Source: an uncultured Clostridia bacterium (GTDB taxonomy: Bacteria > Bacillota_A > Clostridia > TANB77 > CAG-508). Taken from it: a stretch of DNA of 14,041 nucleotides. The translations under genes were made by a program, and so were the position numbers. A model generated the notes under the pieces. The model was given only the letters and a program-made list of their open reading frames with translations. It ran no database searches and was not told the DNA's origin. Location: positions 1-14,041 of the forward strand of contig CALXZR010000052.1 in assembly GCA_944393295.1 (NCBI GenBank). The letters are read 5' to 3'. Positions within the stretch are counted from its first letter, which is position 1. Each line of letters starts with the position of its first letter. Below, one piece after another: positions 1 through 7,455 of the stretch.

Positions 1-75
1 GAAGTAGTTAAACTACAAGGAGGAATAAGAGTCCACAGTGTTAATAGTAAAAATTATATCACGAAAGTGACATAA
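1..75 (+). CDS. Possible 3' end of an upstream gene (partial)
   Basis: The first frame is open from base 1 to a TAA at 73-75, giving 24 residues (start EVVKLQGG, end NYITKVT). The other two forward frames stop within the first ten bases. With only 24 codons and no recognisable motif this could be chance. It is listed because it is the only way a gene could enter from the left edge, and the next gene starts 58 bases later with its own ribosome binding site. No function can be given. Confidence 0.3.
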   Translation, partial: EVVKLQGGIRVHSVNSKNYITKVT

Positions 76-89
76 TATAAAGTTTTTTG

Positions 90-106
90 AGGGTACTTTA
101 AACCCT
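90..106 (+). promoter_or_regulatory. Small inverted repeat in the leader of the 134-688 gene
   Basis: AGGGT at 90-94 pairs with ACCCT at 102-106 around a 7-base loop. The repeat sits between a TTGAGG (87-92) and a TATATT (110-115) that are 17 bases apart and resemble a sigma-A promoter. A transcript from that promoter would start almost at the ribosome binding site (AAGGAGG, 121-127), leaving nearly no leader, so neither promoter nor operator is firm. Confidence 0.25.
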
Positions 107-133
107 AAATATATTATACAAGGAGGACATGCT

Positions 134-688
134 ATGCAAAAACAAACTAAAGAAATACTTCTACGGGAGCTGAAAAAAGACAAAGATGGATTTTACCATA
201 TTATTCTGTACACTTTAGTAGAAAATGCACAAACCTTTGATATCGAGAGACTCACAAGAGAAATCTCAGATAATCCATCTTTAGAAACCGCCATACTTGA
301 TCTTCACAGCAAATTGGTTGTAACTATATTTTGCAGAGAGATTCGATCTATTGTTCAAGAATCTATTCAATCTATTATCACATCTGGATACGCAACTTAC
401 AAATTCATCTCTGTAGTAGCATATATTGTGGACAATAGTTGGCTATCAACTCAGCTTGAACCTAATGCATCTACTAAAATAAAGGTGCTGTATTTCTTCA
501 AGCAACTGGAGCCTATTGCTTTAGAGCCAAATACACAGATTTCACGAGCTAAAAAGCAACGACTTCTGAAAAAATATCTGGAATATGCAAAAAAATCATC
601 CAAACTGCTCGTTAATATTCTAAACTCAAATGAAAAAATTCTGAGTGAAGACAATGTCATCTTAAAAGAACTTAAAAACAGCTTCTAA
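134..688 (+). CDS. Hypothetical protein, 184 aa, unrecognised
   Basis: The ATG follows a strong AAGGAGG (121-127) at good spacing, so the start is secure. The product is soluble, charged and apparently mostly alpha-helical, with no signal peptide and no membrane segment. The N-terminus is Lys/Glu-rich, the middle more hydrophobic (about residues 60-105), and the C-terminal third very basic (AKKQRLLKKYLEYAKKSSK at about 138-156). I recognise no domain and see no helix-turn-helix or catalytic motif. Codon choice differs from the genes to the right: CTA CGG GAG CTG and CTC ACA AGA occur here, and sampled lines give roughly 30-38% GC against about 23-25% in the NRPS region. That may point to a different origin. 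It ends 51 bases before a strong terminator shared with the convergent gene. It is real by its ribosome site and length, but the function is unknown. Confidence 0.75.
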   Translation: MQKQTKEILLRELKKDKDGFYHIILYTLVENAQTFDIERLTREISDNPSLETAILDLHSKLVVTIFCREIRSIVQESIQSIITSGYATYKFISVVAYIVDNSWLSTQLEPNASTKIKVLYFFKQLEPIALEPNTQISRAKKQRLLKKYLEYAKKSSKLLVNILNSNEKILSEDNVILKELKNSF

Positions 689-739
689 ATATGTTTTTCC
701 TTCGCAGGTACAATACTTAGCGCAGGTTTTATGAAAAAA

Positions 740-779
740 GGCACGAGGTCCATTAGCGTGGGCCTCGTGCCTCTTTTTT
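740..779. terminator. Strong bidirectional intrinsic terminator
   Basis: GGCACGAGGTCC (740-751) pairs with GGGCCTCGTGCC (760-771), a 12-bp stem with one T-G wobble and the 8-base loop ATTAGCGT. An A6 run lies on the left (734-739) and TCTTTTTT on the right (772-779), so either strand gives a hairpin plus U-tract. It ends the rightward gene at 134-688 and the leftward gene at 753-1442. The stop codon of the leftward gene (755-753) is inside the loop. Confidence 0.93.
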
Positions 780-1442
780 CTTTGCATCTTTTATCTTAAA
801 CCAAATTTTATCTACAAATACAAAAATAAAAGCAATAGCTAAAACAAAAATAGCCATAATTAATATCCATTTTAGAACTCCAATATAACCTAACTCCTCA
901 TAATCCAGAAAGAAATATGCAAAACGTCTAGAACCACCTATACTATAAAACTCTCCACCTAAACTACTATATGTATATACATACACAATGTAGTTAAGCG
1001 GTAGAATTAACCATATAAATGGATAGAAATATTTGAAATTTCCCTTTTCGTCAAAGAGAAAATAATCCAATATTACTAAAGTTGGTGAAAAAGAATGAAC
1101 TAAAAAGTTTGCAAATTGCTTTCCCAATATACTTTGTCTTAATGAATCCATACTAAAGCCTGTTGGAGCAAGTGCAATCCTATAAACAACAGCTGTAATT
1201 AGAATCTCTATTATCACAGCTCCTTTCAGCATATAATAAATATCTGTCTTATACCGTTTTTTCTGAAATTCTAGCAATATAAAGACTATGAATGCTATAA
1301 AACACCACAGATTACTCTGTAATGTATAATAGGATAAAATGGCTTTTACTGATGTTGTATTGTAAACATTTAGCAAGATACCTAACGCAAGAGAAAAAAG
1401 TGTGAACATCTTATAACAGATACTAATTATTCTCCGCGTCAT
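753..1442 (-). CDS. Pr6Pr family integral membrane protein
   Basis: The 229-residue product has about six hydrophobic segments (near residues 9-27, 42-58, 72-90, 110-128, 140-158 and 188-211), the layout of the Pr6Pr family of bacterial membrane proteins. Family-like features are the YTLQSN stretch after the first membrane segment (39-44), the HSFSPTLVILDYFLF block (116-130) and the FYPF...LPLNYIVY block. Biochemical function of the family is unknown. The start is an ATG preceded by AGGGAGGG on the minus strand. The last codons (EARGPR) are written by one arm and part of the loop of the terminator, so the gene ends inside its own terminator. It stands alone, with no operon partner. A TATAAT about 45 bases upstream of the start suggests its own promoter. 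Confidence 0.8.
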   Translation of the reverse strand: MTRRIISICYKMFTLFSLALGILLNVYNTTSVKAILSYYTLQSNLWCFIAFIVFILLEFQKKRYKTDIYYMLKGAVIIEILITAVVYRIALAPTGFSMDSLRQSILGKQFANFLVHSFSPTLVILDYFLFDEKGNFKYFYPFIWLILPLNYIVYVYTYSSLGGEFYSIGGSRRFAYFFLDYEELGYIGVLKWILIMAIFVLAIAFIFVFVDKIWFKIKDAKKKEARGPR

Positions 1443-1485
1443 AAAATGTCCCTCCCTTCTAGGTATTTTGTATTTCTACAATATA

Positions 1486-1491
1486 ATTATA
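1486..1491 (-). promoter_or_regulatory. Candidate -10 box for the Pr6Pr gene
   Basis: On the minus strand a perfect TATAAT lies at 1491-1486, about 44 bases before the start codon at 1442. The matching -35 position reads only TTTTTA, so this is a -10 call alone. Confidence 0.4.
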
Positions 1492-1533
1492 ACATATTTT
1501 TTAGTTATTAAAAAACCTTTTTATCACAAATAA

Positions 1534-1567
1534 AAAAGCTTAATTGTTTTTTTACAATTAAACCTTT
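1534..1567 (-). terminator. AT-rich intrinsic terminator after the RHH gene
   Basis: Read leftward, TTAATTGT (1561-1554), loop AAAAAA and ACAATTAA (1547-1540) form an 8-bp core. G-T wobbles and A-T pairs extend the stem into a following GCTTTTTT tract. It begins about 12-18 bases after the stop codon of the small leftward gene at 1579-1755, where a terminator is expected. The stem is weak in GC, hence moderate confidence. Confidence 0.55.
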
Positions 1568-1578
1568 CAAATAAAAAA

Positions 1579-1755
1579 TTATTCATCTAAATTTTTTAGT
1601 CCATATTCAATAATTTGATTTACAACACTATTAAAACTTATTTTATTTTTTTCTGCTAAATCACTTATCTTATCAAAATTCTTTCCACTTATTCTAATTG
1701 TTCTTGTAATTGTATCATTACTTTTTAAACTACCTGTTATTTTTAATTTTTCCAT
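1579..1755 (-). CDS. Small ribbon-helix-helix (Arc/CopG-like) DNA-binding protein
   Basis: A 58-codon gene on the minus strand with an ideal GGAGGTAAGAA before its ATG (1755-1753) and a TAA at 1581-1579. After a short N-terminal strand, the segment TRTIRISGKNFDKISDLAEK (residues 17-36) followed by KNKISFNSVVNQIIEYGL has the ribbon-helix-helix pattern: a beta strand with alternating Arg/Ile, helix 1, a polar turn, then helix 2 starting after S(F)NS and ending in a hydrophobic face. Such proteins dimerise, insert the strand into the DNA major groove, and often repress their own gene or serve as antitoxins. No toxin gene is adjacent: upstream is htrA and downstream the divergently ending Pr6Pr gene. 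Palindromes in its promoter region fit autorepression. The regulated target beyond itself is unknown. Confidence 0.8.
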   Translation of the reverse strand: MEKLKITGSLKSNDTITRTIRISGKNFDKISDLAEKNKISFNSVVNQIIEYGLKNLDE

Positions 1756-1766
1756 TTCTTACCTCC

Positions 1767-1790
1767 TACTATTATATAATTATAATAGTA
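1767..1790. promoter_or_regulatory. Perfect palindrome, likely operator of the RHH gene
   Basis: TACTATTATA (1767-1776) and TATAATAGTA (1781-1790) are exact reverse complements around TAAT. The site abuts the ribosome binding site of the RHH gene and holds two TATAAT boxes on the minus strand (1784-1779 and 1776-1771). A repressor bound here would cover the -10 region. No convincing -35 box was found for either. Confidence 0.45.
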
Positions 1791-1826
1791 CACATCTTAG
1801 TATTTTTAAGTATACTGTTTGTGTAC
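1788..1826. promoter_or_regulatory. Imperfect 39-base inverted repeat upstream of the RHH gene
   Basis: Outer arms GTACACA (1788-1794) and TGTGTAC (1820-1826) and inner arms AGTAT (1799-1803) and ATACT (1812-1816) are nested around nearly the same centre (about 1807). The repeat overlaps the end of the 1767-1790 palindrome. Nested symmetric half-sites in front of an RHH gene suggest cooperative operator sites, which is an inference. Confidence 0.35.
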
Positions 1827-1852
1827 ATTTATATTTTCTTTATTATTCTTAT

Positions 1853-1880
1853 ATTTTATTCTAGTACTATTGAATAAAAT
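1853..1880 (-). terminator. Weak hairpin just after htrA
   Basis: ATTTTATTC (1853-1861) and GAATAAAAT (1872-1880) pair around a 10-base loop, beginning 3 bases beyond the htrA stop codon. There is no GC in the outer stem and no clean U-tract on the minus strand, so it may be a 3' stabilising hairpin rather than a terminator. htrA transcripts could continue into the RHH gene. Confidence 0.3.
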
Positions 1881-1883
1881 TTT

Positions 1884-2999
1884 CTATCCTTTATAGCCTA
1901 ACTTTACGGAAATCATAAAACTTTTTTCATTTCTTTGTATTTCTAAATTGACACTATCTCCTGGATTTTTAGTATATATATATCTTCTTAAATCATTCAT
2001 TTTGTTTACCTCTGTATCATCTATTTTTCTTATAATATCTCCTACTTGTAAACCAGATTTATATAATGGTCCATCTGCTATAATTTGTGCAACATAAATT
2101 CCACTTTCAAGTTTTAAGTTAGAATTCAAATATGGTATTACTTCTTTATCGTATCCATAAATTCCTAAATATGCTTCTTCAAATTTTCCAGTACTTTCTA
2201 ATTTTTCTATTATTGGTTTTATTATGTTTATAGGTACCGCAAATCCCATACCCTCAGCTGAAGTAATTTTTATAGAATTTATCCCTAACAAATATCCATC
2301 TTCTGAAATTAGTCCTCCTCCACTATTTCCTTCGTTAATTGTCGCGTCTGTTTGTATTAAATCTTCCATATAAGTATTTTCTGTTTCATTTTCTATTTTT
2401 ATTGTTCTATTCAATCCACTAATTATACCTTTTGTAACGGTCCTTTGAAACTCAAATCCTATTGGATTTCCTATAGCATATACTTCTTCTGCTAAATGTA
2501 AATTATCAGAATCTCCTAATTTTAAATATTTTAATTTGGCACTCGATATTTTAACAATTGCAATATCTATATTACTATCTGCCCATACTACATTTCCATT
2601 ATATATTTCCCCATTTTCTAATGTAACATAGCAATTGCTATATTTATTTCCTACAACATGTTGATTAGTTACAATATACCCATCTTCTGTAACTATTACA
2701 CCACTTCCTAATCCAAGACTTGTTTCAGCATTATTTAAAAATACACTAGTACCATTTTGCCTTAACTTTGAAATGCCAACAATACTTTCACTTGCTTCTT
2801 CAATTTTATTTACTACACTTTCCTCTTCTACTTGATTATTTTCTACTGAAAGATTTTTTGTATTATAATTACTTTGTGCACCAAAATTTACTTTTTCAAA
2901 TTTTAAATTTAAAGCTAAAAGCAACAAAATTATTAACAGTAAGCATATAATAAACAATATGCTATACCTTTTTTTAGGCTTTTGATTTTCATAATACAT
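1884..2999 (-). CDS. htrA: HtrA/DegP-type membrane-anchored serine protease with PDZ domain
   Basis: The 371-residue product has one N-terminal membrane anchor (about residues 12-32, extremely Leu/Ile-rich), a polar linker (33-75), a trypsin-like S1C protease domain (about 76-265) and one PDZ domain (about 275-368). The catalytic triad is intact: His114 in TNQHVVG, Asp145 in NIDIAIVK, and Ser226 in EGNSGGGL. This is the usual Firmicute layout (HtrA/YyxA/YkdA type), placing the protease outside the membrane for cleavage and quality control of misfolded envelope or secreted proteins. The GSGVIVTEDGYIVTN start of the fold and the GFAVPI strand before the PDZ are typical. The start ATG follows GGAAGGA on the minus strand with somewhat long spacing (10 bases). 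It is divergent from the NRPS operon across 174 bases. Family assignment is certain, and the exact paralogue name is not. Confidence 0.93.
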   Translation of the reverse strand: MYYENQKPKKRYSILFIICLLLIILLLLALNLKFEKVNFGAQSNYNTKNLSVENNQVEEESVVNKIEEASESIVGISKLRQNGTSVFLNNAETSLGLGSGVIVTEDGYIVTNQHVVGNKYSNCYVTLENGEIYNGNVVWADSNIDIAIVKISSAKLKYLKLGDSDNLHLAEEVYAIGNPIGFEFQRTVTKGIISGLNRTIKIENETENTYMEDLIQTDATINEGNSGGGLISEDGYLLGINSIKITSAEGMGFAVPINIIKPIIEKLESTGKFEEAYLGIYGYDKEVIPYLNSNLKLESGIYVAQIIADGPLYKSGLQVGDIIRKIDDTEVNKMNDLRRYIYTKNPGDSVNLEIQRNEKSFMISVKLGYKG

Positions 3000-3108
3000 T
3001 CTATATTCATCCTTCCATATCTCAAATAACTCTTATAGAATTTTTTCCCAATTTTTGTATAAATATTCTAAGTATTGTAACATTTTGATTAATTTTCTTT
3101 TTAAACAA

Positions 3109-3136
3109 TTGATTTTTATTTTCTTTATTATATAAT
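3109..3136 (+). promoter_or_regulatory. Sigma-A-type promoter of the NRPS operon
   Basis: TTGATT (3109-3114), a 16-base spacer and a perfect TATAAT (3131-3136) lie 38 bases before the NRPS start codon, giving a leader of about 30 bases. It is the best promoter match in the 174-base intergenic region shared with htrA. No operator palindrome was evident around it. Confidence 0.6.
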
Positions 3137-3173
3137 GAATTCGAATATTTAAATATTGCAAGGATGTAGAAAA

Positions 3174-6100
3174 ATGGAAAATAAATTATATAATTTAACT
3201 AACCCTCAAAAATCAATCTGGCTTACAGAACAATTTTACAAAAATACCAGTATAAACAATATTGTTGGCTACTTAAAAATAGAAAAAAATGTAAGCTTTG
3301 ATGCTTTGGAAAAAGCTTTTAATATTTTAGTTGCAAGGAACGATTCTTTTAAATTAAAATTTACTTTAGAAGAAAATAAACCTAAGCAATATTTGGGTGA
3401 ATTTATATATGAAAAATTAGAAATTATAGATTTAAAAGATGAATTACAATTAGAAGAATTTGAGAAAAATTATCCTAAAAAACCTTTTTCTTTAAATGAT
3501 AATTTCCTTTTTCGTGCAGTTTTATTAAGATTTCCAAACACTTCTGGAATTTTAGTTTTAGGTACACATCACTTAATTTCAGATGCTTGGACTATGACTT
3601 TAACTTTAAATGAAATTTATGATAATTATATAAAAATAGTTACTAATCAACCTATTTTAGAAGAAAAGAAGCCTTCTTATTTAGACTTTATAAATTCAAA
3701 TGAAATTTATCTAAATAGTGATAAATTTAAAAAGGATAAAGAATATTGGGATGAAAACTTTAAAGAACTTCCAAATATTATTTCTTTTAAAAATAATTCT
3801 AATTCAACTTCTTCAAATAGAAGAGTTTTCGACTTTGGAGAAAGTTTAATTAAAAAAATAGAAGAATTTTGTTTAGAAAATAAAATTTCAGTTTATATCT
3901 TTTTACTTGCAATATTCGGAATTTATTTTAGAAACATTTTCGATTCTAATAGATTTGTTATTGGAAACCCAGTATTAAATCGTTCAAATTTTAAAGAAAA
4001 GCATACTACAGGTATGTTCGTTACCGTTATGCCTTTTTTATTCAATATAAACGATACAAATAGCTTTGTAAAATTTACAGAAGCTCTTGCTAATGACCAA
4101 AAAAGAATGTATCGCCACATTAGATATCCATATCATGAAATTTTAAATCAAATTAGATTGGACCATGATTTTTCTGGAAATTTATACGACATTGTATTTT
4201 CATATCAAAATGCTAATATTCCAGATTTTTGCAAATGGCTTCCTAACTATGCTCAAGCAGAATCTTTACAAATCCATATAAAAAATTTAAATGAGAATAA
4301 AAATACATTATCTATCCATTATGATTATTTAACTGATATATTTTCAGAAGTAGATATTGAACAAATGCATGCTAAAATATTAAATATGATATCTCAAGCT
4401 TTAAAAAATAAAAACATGTTAATTTCAGATTTTGAAATTGTAAGTAAATCTGAAGAAAAATTTTTATTGCATAAATTAAATAAAACAAAATCTTCTTATC
4501 CAAGTTCTTCTAATATAGTTAAAGAATTTGAAAAAATTGTTAGAAAATATCCTAACAAAATTGCTGTTTCTAGCAATAAAGGAAGCTTAACATATAAAGA
4601 ACTTAATAATAGAGCAAATATTTTAGCAAAAAAAATATTAGATACAAATATACAAACGGAAATTGTTGCCTTTTCTTTAAATAGAGATATTTCTATTTAT
4701 GTAGCAATTTTAGGAATTTTAAAATCTGGTCATACTTATATGCCTATTGATCCAGATTATCCTATAGATAGAATTAATTTTATGCTTAAAAATAGTGAAA
4801 CTAAGATTTTAATTACAAACAAAGACTTTTCAAATAAAGTTGATTTTAAGGATACAATTATAGATTTTAATACAATATGCTTTGATAAAACAGAGAAAAA
4901 TCAAAATTTAAAAATTGCACCAGGTAAAAAGGCTTATATTATGTATACATCAGGCTCTACAGGAATACCAAAAGCAGTTGCAATAAAGCATTATAATGTT
5001 TTAAACTTTGCAAATGCTATGTATAAGAGATTAAACTATAATCCAGATAGTAATGAAATTGTACTCTCTGTAACCACTGTTTGTTTTGATATATTTGTTT
5101 TTGAGACTTTCCCTACTCTTTTGTCTGGGTTAACTTTATTTATTGCTGATGAATTAGAAGCTAGAAGTCCAAAACTACTTAGCGAAGTAATTAAAAAACA
5201 AAAAATATCAAAAATTTTAACAACACCTTCAAGAATACAACTTTTATTTGATGATAAAAAGTATACTTCATGTTTAAGCTTATTAAAAGAAATTATTTTA
5301 GGCGGAGAACCTTTCCCAGAAATTTTATTAAATAAATTAAAAAATATAACAAAAGCTCGATTATTGAATTTATATGGACCAACAGAAACTACTGTATATT
5401 CTGCATTTAAAGATTTAACTGATACAAACACAATTACTATTGGTAAACCTATTGATAACACTCAAATATATATTTTAAATAATAATAATAAATTGTTACC
5501 ACTAGGCAAAGTCGGAGAAATTTGTATTGGCGGAGCTGGTGTTGGTGCAGGATATTACAAAAATCCAGAAAAAACTAAAGCTAGTTTTATCGAAAATCCA
5601 TATATTCCAAATGACACCATATACAAAACTGGTGATTTAGGATATATAAATAAAAATAATGAAATAATCTGTTTAGGTAGAAAAGATCACCAAATAAAAA
5701 TAAGAGGTTATAGAATTGAATTAGATGATATTAGTAATAATATTATGACTTTTAAAGGTATTGATAAATGCGTAGTTATTGATAGATTAGATAAAAACAA
5801 TAAAAAATATTTAGCAGCTTATTTTACTTCTAAAGAAGAAATTGATGTTAATGAACTAAAAAAATATTTAATAGATTTACTACCTAATTATATGATTCCT
5901 TCTTATTTTGTAAGGCTTGATAAAATTCCATTAACTTTAAACCATAAAGTTGATAGAAAAGCTCTTCCAGAACCAAAAAAGGAAAATTTTATAAAAGAAG
6001 AAGTTATTTTACCTACTACTGAAACAGAAAAAATTCTTTATACTAATATAAAAAAGGAATTAAATATTTCTAAGCTTGGAGTTAATAATGATTTATTTAA

Positions 6101-7442
6101 TTTTAATATTGACTCTTTAGATATTATACGAATTCAAACAAGACTTCTAGAGGCTAATATTAAATTAAATACTCAAGATTTTTATAAATATAGAACAATA
6201 AAAGCTTTGGCAAATTTAATAGATTCAAAAGACGCAAAAGAAGAACCTAAGTATGACGAAATATATTTAAAAAATGTAAATAATAGCTTTTTTAAACACT
6301 CACAAATAATGAAATTTGAAAAACATACTTATAAAAATATTCTACTTATTGGTTCTACTGGATATTTAGGAATGCATCTTTTAGATGAAATTATTAATTC
6401 AACTAAAATAAATATAACCTGCATAATTAGAAACAAAAAAGAAATTTCTGTAGAAAAAAGATTGCAAGATTTATATAAGTTTTACTTTAATAAAAAATTA
6501 CCTTTAGATAGAGTTAACATTATAGAAGGTGATATAACAAAAAAATATTTGGGTATTACTAAAAATAACTATAATGAACTTGTTAAAAATATAGATTTAG
6601 TTATTAATACTGCAGCAAATGTGCGTTATTATGGAAATTATGAAGAATTTAAAAAAATTAATGTGGATTTACCTGTTGCACTTTCAGACTTTTGTTTAGA
6701 AAATAATATAAAATTTGTACATATTTCTACATTGGGTGTTTCTGGAAACTATCTAATTAATTTAGAGAAAAACTATAATATATTTAGAGAAGATGATTTT
6801 TATATAGGTCAAAGATACACAGAAAATGTATATATTCAAACTAAATTTGAAGCTGAAATGATGCTTTACGAAAAAGCTTCAAAAGGTTTAGATGTAACAA
6901 TTATAAGAGTAGGAAATCTTACTGGTAGATATTCTGATGGACATTTTCAAAAAAATATCGAAGAAAATGCTTTTTATAACATTTTACGAATGATATTAAA
7001 ATATAAAATTTTACCTAATACAATGCTAAATCAGTTTTTAGAATTTACTCCAATTGATTTATGTGCTAAAGCAATTAGTGCTTTAATACAAAATTTAGAT
7101 AGTACTAGATATGTATTTCATTTATTTAATCAAAACTATCTATCTGCTCAAAACTTAATTTCTATATTAAAAGAGCAAAATATAGATATTTCTATACTCT
7201 CTGGTAATGACTTTAAAACTCAGATATTAGATTTAAGTAAAAGTTACCCAGAAGAAAATATTCTAAAAGGTATTGTAAATGATTTAGATGATGAATTAGG
7301 TTTAACCTTTAACTCTACAGTACAGCAACAAAATATATATACAAATTTTTATTTAGAAAAATTAGGTTTCCATTGGCCTACTATAGACAAATTGTACATT
7401 GAAAAAATTATAAATTATATGAAAGAAAATAAATATATATAA
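3174..7442 (+). CDS. Single-module nonribosomal peptide synthetase, C-A-T-R (reductive release)
   Basis: This 1422-residue enzyme holds one full NRPS module. The condensation domain (about 5-435) has its active site HHLISDA (His132, His133, Asp137). The adenylation domain (about 443-930) carries LTYKEL (472), YTSGSTGIPK (591-600), FDIF (638), NLYGPTE (732-738), YKTGDL (817-822), GRKDHQIKIRGYR (835) and NHKVDRK with Lys925. In the thiolation domain (about 950-1015) the phosphopantetheine Ser981 sits in NIDSL instead of the usual GGHSL. The terminal thioester reductase (about 1050-1422, SDR fold) has GSTGYLG (1060-1066), Tyr1220 and Lys1224. Known chemistry of such domains: activate an amino acid, acylate it, then release the thioester with NAD(P)H as aldehyde or alcohol. 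An N-terminal C domain with no upstream module suggests an acyl donor, inferred product N-acyl amino aldehyde. ATG 3174 is preferred over TTG 3156 because AAGGATG (3160-3166) lies at correct spacing. Kinase genes follow after 13 bases. Confidence 0.93.
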   Translation: MENKLYNLTNPQKSIWLTEQFYKNTSINNIVGYLKIEKNVSFDALEKAFNILVARNDSFKLKFTLEENKPKQYLGEFIYEKLEIIDLKDELQLEEFEKNYPKKPFSLNDNFLFRAVLLRFPNTSGILVLGTHHLISDAWTMTLTLNEIYDNYIKIVTNQPILEEKKPSYLDFINSNEIYLNSDKFKKDKEYWDENFKELPNIISFKNNSNSTSSNRRVFDFGESLIKKIEEFCLENKISVYIFLLAIFGIYFRNIFDSNRFVIGNPVLNRSNFKEKHTTGMFVTVMPFLFNINDTNSFVKFTEALANDQKRMYRHIRYPYHEILNQIRLDHDFSGNLYDIVFSYQNANIPDFCKWLPNYAQAESLQIHIKNLNENKNTLSIHYDYLTDIFSEVDIEQMHAKILNMISQALKNKNMLISDFEIVSKSEEKFLLHKLNKTKSSYPSSSNIVKEFEKIVRKYPNKIAVSSNKGSLTYKELNNRANILAKKILDTNIQTEIVAFSLNRDISIYVAILGILKSGHTYMPIDPDYPIDRINFMLKNSETKILITNKDFSNKVDFKDTIIDFNTICFDKTEKNQNLKIAPGKKAYIMYTSGSTGIPKAVAIKHYNVLNFANAMYKRLNYNPDSNEIVLSVTTVCFDIFVFETFPTLLSGLTLFIADELEARSPKLLSEVIKKQKISKILTTPSRIQLLFDDKKYTSCLSLLKEIILGGEPFPEILLNKLKNITKARLLNLYGPTETTVYSAFKDLTDTNTITIGKPIDNTQIYILNNNNKLLPLGKVGEICIGGAGVGAGYYKNPEKTKASFIENPYIPNDTIYKTGDLGYINKNNEIICLGRKDHQIKIRGYRIELDDISNNIMTFKGIDKCVVIDRLDKNNKKYLAAYFTSKEEIDVNELKKYLIDLLPNYMIPSYFVRLDKIPLTLNHKVDRKALPEPKKENFIKEEVILPTTETEKILYTNIKKELNISKLGVNNDLFNFNIDSLDIIRIQTRLLEANIKLNTQDFYKYRTIKALANLIDSKDAKEEPKYDEIYLKNVNNSFFKHSQIMKFEKHTYKNILLIGSTGYLGMHLLDEIINSTKINITCIIRNKKEISVEKRLQDLYKFYFNKKLPLDRVNIIEGDITKKYLGITKNNYNELVKNIDLVINTAANVRYYGNYEEFKKINVDLPVALSDFCLENNIKFVHISTLGVSGNYLINLEKNYNIFREDDFYIGQRYTENVYIQTKFEAEMMLYEKASKGLDVTIIRVGNLTGRYSDGHFQKNIEENAFYNILRMILKYKILPNTMLNQFLEFTPIDLCAKAISALIQNLDSTRYVFHLFNQNYLSAQNLISILKEQNIDISILSGNDFKTQILDLSKSYPEENILKGIVNDLDDELGLTFNSTVQQQNIYTNFYLEKLGFHWPTIDKLYIEKIINYMKENKYI

Positions 7443-7455
7443 CTGGAGGTAATCT

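Noticed and set aside
17..70. Short gene from the first AAGGAGG (17-23)
   Set aside because: No ATG, TTG or GTG at a normal distance; the nearest GTG (38) is too far and gives only about 11 codons.
451..660. Leftward open frame of 69 codons
   Set aside because: Antisense to the 134-688 gene, with no ribosome binding site and low-complexity content.
703..727. Direct repeat CGCAGGT at 703-709 and 721-727
   Set aside because: Two 7-base copies only, in a short intergenic stretch; no further units and no attachment-site context.
2768..2950. Rightward open frame of 60 codons
   Set aside because: Antisense shadow of the AT-rich membrane anchor and linker of htrA; product is a Leu/Phe/Tyr run without motifs.
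3156..3158. TTG as the NRPS start codon
   Set aside because: No ribosome site upstream of it, whereas AAGGATG sits at proper distance before the in-frame ATG at 3174.
3923..4120. Leftward open frame inside the condensation domain
   Set aside because: The opposite strand is clearly coding with conserved NRPS residues; no start signals.
5036..5461. Leftward open frame of 141 codons inside the adenylation domain
   Set aside because: Shadow of the conserved A4-A5 region; no ribosome binding site and no protein-like motifs.
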